Positions 1 to 5,091 of a DNA stretch of 5,203 nt are shown piece by piece. The notes under the pieces are model-generated. The model saw only the letters and a program-made list of their open reading frames with translations, had not been told where the DNA came from and made no database searches. Within the stretch, counting starts at the first letter, position 1. Every line of letters begins with the position of its first letter. The stretch is from an uncultured Chlorobiaceae bacterium (lineage in GTDB: Bacteria > Bacteroidota > Chlorobiia > Chlorobiales > Chlorobiaceae): the NCBI GenBank assembly GCA_903904495.1, contig CAIVCU010000367.1, forward strand, positions 1 through 5,203, given 5' to 3'. Both the position numbers and the translations under genes were made by a program.

Positions 1-595
1 GCTGATCAATCTGCAGACGTCCGGCGGTATCAATAATAACAACATCCTTCCCGGACGAGCGAGCCTCTTCAAGACCCTGCAGGGCTGCCTTCATTGCATC
101 CTGCTGCTCAATTGCAAAAACGGGAACATCAACCTGCAGGCCAAGGGCTTTCAGCTGGTCGATTGCTGCGGGACGATAAACGTCAGCGGCAACAAGCAGA
201 GGATTTTTTCCGTTCTTCTTGAGACGCAGTGCAAGTTTTGCACAGAAGGTAGTTTTTCCCGATCCCTGAAGACCGGCAACCATAATTACTGCGGGAAGTT
301 TCTTGGGTGAAAGGTTGAGCGGTTTCTGCTCACCACCCATCAGCTCAGTCAGTTCATCATAGACAATTTTTACAATCATCTGCGCAGGCGATACGCTTTT
401 GATGACCTGTTCGCCAAGAGACTTTTCCCTTATATCTTCAATTAATTTCTTTGCTACCTTATAGTTAACATCGGCACCAAGGAGAGCTCTCTTGATATCC
501 CGCATAGCGAGACCAATATTGATCTCATTGATAGTGGCCTGACCAGCGAGCTTTTTAAAGGTGGCCTCTAATTTATCACTTAAACTATCGAACAT
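1..595 (-). CDS. ffh: Signal recognition particle GTPase Ffh (SRP54), N-terminal part, cut by window edge
   Basis: Ffh binds SRP RNA and signal sequences of nascent membrane proteins and, with its receptor FtsY, hands ribosomes to the Sec translocon by a paired GTPase cycle. Translation from the ATG at 595 gives 198 residues open to the window edge, less than half of a usual protein of about 440-450. Residues 1-88 form the helical N domain, with the family-typical ALLGADVN segment (37-44). The G domain follows, with P-loop GLQGSGKT (108-115), DVYRPAA (138-144) and DTAGRL (189-194). These motifs separate Ffh from FtsY, which would carry an acidic N-terminal extension absent here. The RNA-binding M domain lies outside the window. 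An AGGA sequence (600-603) sits 4 nt before the ATG. The gene is divergent from rfaE1. Identification is firm; completeness cannot be judged. Confidence 0.95.
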   Translation of the reverse strand, partial: MFDSLSDKLEATFKKLAGQATINEINIGLAMRDIKRALLGADVNYKVAKKLIEDIREKSLGEQVIKSVSPAQMIVKIVYDELTELMGGEQKPLNLSPKKLPAVIMVAGLQGSGKTTFCAKLALRLKKNGKNPLLVAADVYRPAAIDQLKALGLQVDVPVFAIEQQDAMKAALQGLEEARSSGKDVVIIDTAGRLQIDQ

Positions 596-640
596 TGGTT
601 CCTGCTTTTTTCATATAAAGCTTAAAAATGCTTAGCTTTA

Positions 641-649
641 ATTATAACA
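641..649 (-). promoter_or_regulatory. Putative ffh promoter, extended -10 element
   Basis: Read on the minus strand this is TGTTATAAT, a perfect TATAAT preceded by an extended -10 TG dinucleotide. It would start transcription near 634 and leave a leader of about 40 nt before the ffh ATG at 595. No good -35 hexamer is visible at 16-18 nt upstream, only T-rich sequence, which an extended -10 can compensate for. It is inferred from consensus alone, and primary sigma factors outside Proteobacteria may differ in preference. Confidence 0.45.
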
Positions 650-666
650 AAAAATAGCAAAAAATA
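648..666. repeat. Phased A-tract direct repeat
   Basis: CAAAAAATA occurs at 648-656 and again at 658-666, a repeat distance of 10 bp, about one helical turn. A-tracts in phase bend DNA, and these lie immediately upstream of the putative ffh -10 on the minus strand. The repeat is directly visible; a role in promoter strength is inferred. Confidence 0.5.
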
Positions 667-718
667 AAATGATACAATCATATCTTCATTGTTTAAAAGG
701 TTTTTCATGCTATTTTTT
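649..718. repeat. 10-bp perfect inverted repeat in the ffh/rfaE1 divergent promoter region
   Basis: AAAAAATAGC (649-658) and GCTATTTTTT (709-718) are perfect reverse complements, with 50 bp between them. The right arm contains the putative rfaE1 -10, and the left arm directly abuts the putative ffh extended -10. The arms are 80% A/T, so chance remains possible. Confidence 0.5.
689..716 (+). promoter_or_regulatory. Putative rfaE1 promoter
   Basis: TTGTTT (689-694) and TATTTT (711-716) are separated by 16 nt, and TGC directly before the second hexamer gives an extended -10 form (708-716). The predicted start near 723 would leave a leader of roughly 34 nt. The -10 lies within the right arm of a 10-bp inverted repeat whose left arm flanks the ffh -10. 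The match is moderate and rests on consensus only. Confidence 0.35.
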
Positions 719-748
719 ACCTTCTGAGCACAGAAAACATCACGAAAC

Positions 749-754
749 AAGAGG
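749..754 (+). promoter_or_regulatory. Ribosome binding site of rfaE1, unusually close to the start
   Basis: AAGAGG ends only 2 nt before the ATG at 757, shorter than the usual 5-9 nt. No alternative start exists upstream, because the reading frame meets TGA at 724-726 with no ATG, GTG or TTG in between. The protein from 757 also aligns well with the N terminus expected for heptose kinases, so the start is kept. Confidence 0.5.
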
Positions 755-756
755 TT

Positions 757-1740
757 ATGACTGTAAGTTCCATTGAATCCATTCTGGACTCTTTTCGCAG
801 AAAGCGAATTGCCGTTATCGGCGACATTATGCTTGACAAGTACATTTTTGGCCATGTCTCCCGAATATCGCCGGAATACCCTGTACCGGTAGTAGATGTT
901 ACGCATGAGGATTACCGGCTGGGAGGAGCTGCCAATGTTGCGCTCAACACACAGTCACTCGGCGCAAAGACCATATTGATCGGTATTACAGGAGCAGACA
1001 GCAACCGGGAAAAACTTCTGGAACTGTTCCGCAACCATGGGCTTGCAACTGAAGGACTGATCAGCGATGCTTCAAGGCCGACAACATGCAAAACAAGAAT
1101 TCTTTCACAAAACCATCATATTACAAGGGTTGACTTCGAAAGCAAAAAAGAGGTTGATGCGATTATTGAGCGGGCTGTTATCGATTCTTTTAACTCTGTG
1201 ATCAACTCTATCGACGCTGTAGTGCTGGAAGACTACAACAAGGGTATTCTCACCCCGATCATCATTGAGCATATCATTACCACAGCGAAATCATACAATA
1301 TCCCTGTACTTGTTGACCCTAAACTTAAGAATTTCTTCGCTTTCAAAGAGTGTTCGGTTTTTAAGCCGAACCTTTCAGAAATGGCTTCATCTCTAGGGAT
1401 AGTTCTACATAACAATGACCCTGAGGTTGAAGAGGCCTGCCACATGCTTCGGGAAAAACTTCAGGCTGAAACCATTATTGTCACAAGAAGCGAGAAAGGT
1501 ATGACACTTTATAATGGATCGTTCACCCATATTCCTGCAACATCGCTGGAGGTTTCCGATGTTTCAGGTGCCGGAGATACCGTCATCGGCATTCTGGCGC
1601 TTGGCGCAGCTGCCGGTATAGATATTGTAACTAATGCAACTATAGCTAATCTTGCCGCAGGAACAGTCTGTCAGGAGGTAGGTGCCGTTCCTGTAAGAGC
1701 GGATAAACTGATCAGAGCTTTTCAGCAGTATCATCAATGA
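757..1740 (+). CDS. rfaE1: D-glycero-beta-D-manno-heptose-7-phosphate kinase (HldE N-terminal-domain type, stand-alone)
   Basis: This is a cytosolic PfkB/ribokinase-family kinase that phosphorylates D-glycero-D-manno-heptose 7-phosphate at C1, an early step towards ADP-heptose for the LPS inner core. In its 327 residues I see GDIMLDKY (22-29) followed by SRISPE and PVPVV, a signature of RfaE/HldE kinases; the sugar-binding GGAANVA (56-62); LEDYNKG (157-163); DPK (187-189); KPN (203-205); and the PfkB signature DVSGAGDT (268-275) with catalytic base Asp274. The position usually occupied by Thr in DVTGAGDT is Ser270, a conservative change. Length matches a kinase domain alone. The C-terminal cytidylyltransferase-like domain that completes the roughly 477-residue HldE of E. 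coli is absent, so the adenylyltransferase should be encoded elsewhere. The gene is divergent from ffh and convergent with START gene B, overlapping it by 29 bp. The ADP-dependent or generic sugar-kinase alternative is unlikely given the N-terminal signature. Confidence 0.9.
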   Translation: MTVSSIESILDSFRRKRIAVIGDIMLDKYIFGHVSRISPEYPVPVVDVTHEDYRLGGAANVALNTQSLGAKTILIGITGADSNREKLLELFRNHGLATEGLISDASRPTTCKTRILSQNHHITRVDFESKKEVDAIIERAVIDSFNSVINSIDAVVLEDYNKGILTPIIIEHIITTAKSYNIPVLVDPKLKNFFAFKECSVFKPNLSEMASSLGIVLHNNDPEVEEACHMLREKLQAETIIVTRSEKGMTLYNGSFTHIPATSLEVSDVSGAGDTVIGILALGAAAGIDIVTNATIANLAAGTVCQEVGAVPVRADKLIRAFQQYHQ

Positions 1741-2350
1741 GAGCGAGATGATGCTCTATTTCCTCTGGATAGGGCGGGTTGTAGGTAGCGTCCTTTATGA
1801 GAGCTTTCAGATTGTTCAATGAATAGAATGGAACTTCGAACATTCCTGCATTACTCAGTGCAGAGGGAACATCTTTGCCTGGATCTATGTGCATGACAAA
1901 GGTGATGTTAACTGCCCCTGCGGTGGCCGGCCTGAAAACCCACATTCCTGTGGCGTGACGAACCCTGTGATACTCGGGATTGTCGGGCAGATAATCAGGT
2001 TCGGCCTTCATGGTAAGCGCCACGGAATTACCCCCTGCCGTGGTGAGACCTGTGCGCATAATTACTTCTCTCGGTTGAAGTGGCCAGGGGGTTTTGATAA
2101 TTTGACGGACAACATACTCGAGAGGATCAGTTTTGTCAAGGATATGCATCTCCACAAGTTGATGCACCCAGCGATTATAACTGGGCATGTCGTGAAAAAG
2201 GCTGATCAGCTTTTTTAAGGATACCTGCATCTCAGCCTCTCCCTTAAAACCGTGGATGTCGGAGCCGTTAACCTTGGAGGAATAAATTTTTATCCCTTTG
2301 TGTTCTATACGAAATTTCCAGTCTCCATGAAGCATTAACCCGACATCCAT
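1712..2350 (-). CDS. START-domain lipid-binding-type protein B (distal tandem copy)
   Basis: This 212-residue protein has no signal peptide or membrane segment and consists almost wholly of one START-like domain, the helix-grip fold that holds a lipid in an internal pocket. Recognisable family features are the N-terminal W-K-F...GIKIYSSKV stretch (11-27), NRWVHQL (59-65), TPWPLQPREVIMRTG (87-101), DYLPDNPEYHRV (119-130) and HIDPGKDVPS (154-163). The same landmarks occur in the same order in the upstream START gene A, so the two are diverged tandem paralogues. It follows gene A by 52 nt with no hairpin terminator between them, which suggests co-transcription. The ATG at 2350 has no clear Shine-Dalgarno sequence; ATG 2335 (Met6) is a possible alternative and would not affect the domain. 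The 3' end overlaps the rfaE1 3' end by 29 bp on the opposite strand. The ligand is unknown and cannot be read from sequence. Confidence 0.8.
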   Translation of the reverse strand: MDVGLMLHGDWKFRIEHKGIKIYSSKVNGSDIHGFKGEAEMQVSLKKLISLFHDMPSYNRWVHQLVEMHILDKTDPLEYVVRQIIKTPWPLQPREVIMRTGLTTAGGNSVALTMKAEPDYLPDNPEYHRVRHATGMWVFRPATAGAVNITFVMHIDPGKDVPSALSNAGMFEVPFYSLNNLKALIKDATYNPPYPEEIEHHLALIDDTAEKL

Positions 2351-2402
2351 ACTGTTTTTTTTGAGTGTATTTATAAAGACTGCAAAAAAAATCGGGAAGA
2401 GA

Positions 2403-3059
2403 TCACTCGGTTATAAAATTCTCATAATTCTGTATGACATCTTTGGAGGATTTCTTAAAGGGGGCTTCAACCGGAATCTGATATTTTTCCTTTTTGACCA
2501 TCTCTCTCAAATTAGTCAAGGTATGATATGGGGTATCAATAACAGCAATATTGGCAAGCCAGGACGGGATTTCTCCTCCGGGTTCTATATGAAGACGAAA
2601 GACAACCCTGCACTGATTAGCCGATAGCGGAATAATGTTCCACGCACCCTCAAGCTGGGGTACACGCACATATTTATCGTTTAAAGGGAGATAATCGGCC
2701 ATACACTCCAGTTTAATATAAACTTCAGATGTTTCCGGATCAAGATAACCCTGGGTACGAGTTATGATTTCGCGGTCTGAAACAGGCCAAGGGGCACTGA
2801 CAAGTTGATAGACGATTCGCCCCTCATCTTCAGAAAGCTCCTCAAGCACCTTCATCTCCTTTGTTTTCCATACCCATTCGGTAGCTGCTTCGACATCATA
2901 CAACAGGCTCAGTACTGCATGTTGAGGAGCGTCGATGGTTGCAACGCCGACAAACGAAAGAAAAGCGGAACTTGGAACCGGGCAGGTAAATATATTCAGC
3001 CAGTCCTTCTGAAGACGTAACGTACAGGATTCACTGTTGATTTTTTCAATTATTGACAT
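2403..3059 (-). CDS. START-domain lipid-binding-type protein A (proximal tandem copy)
   Basis: This is a 218-residue START-like protein, predicted cytosolic because no export signal is seen. Landmarks are the region around VGVATIDAP (38-45), EWVWKTKEM (61-69), APWPVSDREIITRTQ (89-103), ADYLPLNDKYVRV (121-133), GAWNIIPL (138-145) and HIEPGGEIPS (157-166). The C-terminal tail of about 25 residues is rich in Lys and acidic residues. I place the start at ATG 3059 rather than the in-frame GTG at 3065, because GTG 3065 lies inside GAGGTG (3063-3068), the evident ribosome binding site, whose GAGG is 5 nt from the ATG. It lies 55 nt after ctpA and 52 nt before START gene B on the same strand, so it is probably the middle gene of a three-gene operon. 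The family binds lipids or other hydrophobic ligands; the substrate here is unknown. Confidence 0.8.
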   Translation of the reverse strand: MSIIEKINSESCTLRLQKDWLNIFTCPVPSSAFLSFVGVATIDAPQHAVLSLLYDVEAATEWVWKTKEMKVLEELSEDEGRIVYQLVSAPWPVSDREIITRTQGYLDPETSEVYIKLECMADYLPLNDKYVRVPQLEGAWNIIPLSANQCRVVFRLHIEPGGEIPSWLANIAVIDTPYHTLTNLREMVKKEKYQIPVEAPFKKSSKDVIQNYENFITE

Positions 3060-3062
3060 AAA

Positions 3063-3068
3063 CACCTC
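3063..3068 (-). promoter_or_regulatory. Ribosome binding site deciding the start of START gene A
   Basis: GAGGTG on the minus strand is followed by TTT and then ATG at 3059. The GAGG core to ATG distance is 5 nt. This favours ATG 3059 over GTG 3065, which would sit within the site itself and have no upstream Shine-Dalgarno sequence. Confidence 0.6.
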
Positions 3069-3099
3069 GTTTAAACTGTTTATAAATAAGCAAGCATGG

Positions 3100-3106
3100 C
3101 CTCCTT
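3100..3106 (-). promoter_or_regulatory. Orphan perfect Shine-Dalgarno sequence between ctpA and START gene A
   Basis: AAGGAGG on the minus strand is the strongest anti-16S match I found upstream of any start in the window, yet it serves no annotated gene. It begins 9 nt after the ctpA stop codon. Two tiny frames could use it: ATG 3097 to TAA 3080 (5 codons plus stop, spacing 2 nt), or TTG 3093 to TGA 3046 (15 codons plus stop, spacing 6 nt). The second runs across the START gene A start codon and ends 14 nt inside that gene, which is the arrangement expected of a coupling leader. The sequence match is certain; function is inference. Confidence 0.3.
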
Positions 3107-3114
3107 CACCCCAC

Positions 3115-4773
3115 TCAGGGTCGACGATCCGGCAAGGTTTCAGCTATCCTTACTACTGGATCGGCACTGCGTACAAGAAATTTTATCTGTCCCTCAGCAC
3201 CAAAAAGCTGATGCGCAATCTTCGACTTTACAGCACGAACTATGTTTTTTCTATCCCTGACAAAACCATTTCTATCAAAGGTAATTTTTTTTGCCTTGCA
3301 GGTTTTTAATACAAGGTCGTCAAAACGGCTTTCTTCTGAATAGCCGGCAATGAAGCGATCCAATGAAGTACGATAAGCCTGTACCGAGCTATGAGGATCA
3401 TCAAGCAGCTTCAGTGCCATCTCATCAATAGAGCCCGACTGGTATAGCTTCTGATAAAAATCAGAGTACGCACTTCCTGTCACCCAGAAATCAGGAATTA
3501 TACCACCGGCATCCCTGAGCGCAGTAAGTTTACTCTGACCCTTTGTGTTTTTACCTTTGAGAGACAAAATCAATGCAGGAAGAGATGATGTTTTATAAAC
3601 TGAAACTTCATTGTTTTTCAGATAGAGTAAACTGTCAGGATCATTAAAGAGTTTCTGAGGCAGAATATTAACCATCGCATCCTTGTAATAACGTTCACGA
3701 CCTGCAACTCCTTTACGATAGACTCGCTGTATCTGACGTCCTGATGGAGTGTAATATCTTGATACGGTAAGTCGAATCGCAGAGCCGTCAGCAAATTGAA
3801 GCTGACGCTGAACAAGTCCTTTACCAAAACTCAGCTCACCAACAACAGTTGCTCGCTTGTTATCCTGCAGGGCTCCTGCAAGAATTTCGGATGCCGATGC
3901 GCTTCCTTTATCAACAAGCACTATCACCTCTCCTTTTTTATAGCCTTCATCAGCTGCTTTGGCGACATATCGCTCATCCTCCGACCCGCCCGTACGACTT
4001 TTTGTATAAACAATCAACTGATCTTTGTCAAGAAATTCATCGGCGACTGCAACAGCCTGTTCAAGGAAACCTCCGGGATTACCTCTGAGATCAAGAACGA
4101 GTCTTGCCATGCCCTGCTTTTTCAATCCGTCAAGAGCACGACGGAACTCGTCAGCCGTTGTCGCAATAAATCGGCTCAACCGTATATAGCCGACCTTATT
4201 ATTAATCATAAAAGCAGCATCGATACTCGACGTGGATATTTTACCGCGGGTAACAGTAAAGTCTAAAAGCTTGCCATTGAGGGGCCTGAATACTTTCAAA
4301 CGCACTTTTGTTCCTCGTTTACCTCTCAGCTTTCTAAGTACCTCCTGCTGAGTTATACCAACCGCTGAAGCAGAATCAATCCCAATAATGCGGTCTCCGG
4401 GTGAAATTCCAACAGAAGCGCTTGGTCCGCCGGATAGAGGAGTCACAACGAGAAGGGTATCACTGATAACGTCAAACTCTATGCCTATTCCATCAAAGTT
4501 TCCATCGAACTCGGCCTGGGAAAAAGAGACCTTTTCCGGCTCCAGATAAACAGTGTGAGGATCAAGGTACTCAGCCATCCCCTGAATACCGGCACCTGCA
4601 AGGCTGTCGCTATCGACTTTGTCCACATAGAACTCTTTCATCAACCCATAAGCTTCAAGCATTTTTTTCTGTTGCGCAACCTGAATATCCTTCCCTCCAT
4701 TCAGCCTGGTACCGAGAAAAACGCCAAAAACAAGCACGACAAGCATCATGACAATGGTAAGTATACGGGACAT
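3115..4773 (-). CDS. ctpA: C-terminal processing peptidase, S41 family, PDZ-containing, membrane-anchored
   Basis: This is a serine protease that cleaves proteins from or near their C termini on the periplasmic side of the inner membrane. In its 552 residues, 4-21 form one hydrophobic segment after a short basic start (MSR), with no lipobox cysteine or clear signal-peptidase site, so it is probably an uncleaved anchor. A helical lead-in (30-75) contains AEYLDPHT. A PDZ domain spans about 85-165 and begins at FDGIGIEF. The S41 core follows, with LVLDLRGNPGG (225-235), GSASASEI (290-297) and FGKGLVQ (316-322). By register with E. coli Tsp (S430, D441, K455) the catalytic residues are Ser293, Asp304 and Lys318, with identical 11- and 25-residue spacing, so the enzyme should be active. 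Residues from about 345 form a long C-terminal extension including GGIIPDFW (423-430), as in many FCB-group S41 proteases. No Shine-Dalgarno sequence precedes the ATG. It is the probable first gene of an operon with the two START genes. Confidence 0.93.
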   Translation of the reverse strand: MSRILTIVMMLVVLVFGVFLGTRLNGGKDIQVAQQKKMLEAYGLMKEFYVDKVDSDSLAGAGIQGMAEYLDPHTVYLEPEKVSFSQAEFDGNFDGIGIEFDVISDTLLVVTPLSGGPSASVGISPGDRIIGIDSASAVGITQQEVLRKLRGKRGTKVRLKVFRPLNGKLLDFTVTRGKISTSSIDAAFMINNKVGYIRLSRFIATTADEFRRALDGLKKQGMARLVLDLRGNPGGFLEQAVAVADEFLDKDQLIVYTKSRTGGSEDERYVAKAADEGYKKGEVIVLVDKGSASASEILAGALQDNKRATVVGELSFGKGLVQRQLQFADGSAIRLTVSRYYTPSGRQIQRVYRKGVAGRERYYKDAMVNILPQKLFNDPDSLLYLKNNEVSVYKTSSLPALILSLKGKNTKGQSKLTALRDAGGIIPDFWVTGSAYSDFYQKLYQSGSIDEMALKLLDDPHSSVQAYRTSLDRFIAGYSEESRFDDLVLKTCKAKKITFDRNGFVRDRKNIVRAVKSKIAHQLFGAEGQIKFLVRSADPVVRIAETLPDRRP

Positions 4774-4827
4774 AACGAGTGATTTAATTACAAAGGAGAG
4801 TAGACTACCGCTTTACTCATGAAACAC

Positions 4828-4856
4828 AGTTTACCGATCAGACATCAAAATCACAA
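4828..4856 (-). promoter_or_regulatory. Putative ctpA promoter, proximal
   Basis: On the minus strand TTGTGA (4851-4856) and TAAACT (4828-4833) are separated by exactly 17 nt. Each hexamer matches four of six sigma-70 consensus positions. Transcription would begin near 4821, giving a leader of about 48 nt before the ctpA ATG. In AT-rich sequence such matches arise often, so this is a candidate only. Confidence 0.3.
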
Positions 4857-4890
4857 AAATTAACATCCCGCCCCTTTTGTGCACTGCTTC

Positions 4891-4896
4891 ATCATA
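4891..4896 (-). promoter_or_regulatory. Putative ctpA promoter, distal -10 element
   Basis: TATGAT on the minus strand matches five of six -10 consensus positions. A TTG-containing stretch lies 15-18 nt upstream (around 4912-4920), but no hexamer is convincing. A start near 4884 would give a leader of about 110 nt, whose first open frame is an 11-codon ATG frame (4866 to 4831) with an AAGGGG sequence in front of it. It is an alternative to the proximal promoter. Confidence 0.22.
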
Positions 4897-5076
4897 ATGC
4901 TTATCCAGCGTTAACAACACAAGCGGTATATGGAATAAAAAAGAAAATTATCACGCGCAAAATCAAAATAACAGTAAAAATTAAAGATCAAGATAAAGAG
5001 CCTATTAAAAATAAAATACCACAACAAAGAAAAAAAACTCATAAATAATGAAGGAAGGTAAGCAATAAACAAATTA

Positions 5077-5091
5077 TACGGCCACGCCGTA
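5077..5091. repeat. Short perfect inverted repeat (6-bp arms, 3-nt spacer)
   Basis: TACGGC (5077-5082) and GCCGTA (5086-5091) flank CAC. It is one of few GC-rich spots in this stretch. On the minus strand it is followed by a T-leaning tail (TAATTTGTTT), which is weakly terminator-like; on the plus strand there is no immediate T run. It could equally be a protein-binding palindrome. Confidence 0.3.

Noticed and set aside
622..906. Minus-strand 94-codon frame across the ffh/rfaE1 spacer.
   Set aside because: It is antisense to the start of rfaE1 and continues through AT-rich promoter sequence, with no family motif and no ribosome binding site.
1708..1715. CTGATCAG 8-bp palindrome at the stop codon of START gene B.
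   Set aside because: A single 8-bp palindrome inside two overlapping coding sequences is expected by chance, with no flanking symmetry or repeats.
1740..1757. AGAGC...GCTCT stem just after the rfaE1 stop as an intrinsic terminator.
   Set aside because: The stem is only 5 bp with an 8-nt loop and no T-run, and it lies within START gene B coding sequence.
1889..2218. Plus-strand 109-codon frame opposite START gene B.
   Set aside because: It is fully contained in the antisense of a recognisable START protein, has no upstream ribosome binding site and shows no motif.
2351..2402. T-runs between the two START genes as a transcription terminator.
   Set aside because: There is no inverted repeat before either T-run on the minus strand, so a hairpin terminator is not supported.
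3796..4266. Plus-strand 156-codon frame opposite ctpA.
   Set aside because: It lies wholly antisense to the catalytic core of a well-supported protease gene; its composition is that of a shadow frame (Cys- and Ser-rich) with no recognisable domain.
4911..5042. Minus-strand frame of 43 codons from ATG 5042, strongly hydrophobic and Phe-rich, like a small membrane protein.
   Set aside because: No Shine-Dalgarno sequence precedes it, and the Phe/Leu/Tyr richness follows directly from the T-rich strand. It is most likely a compositional artefact.
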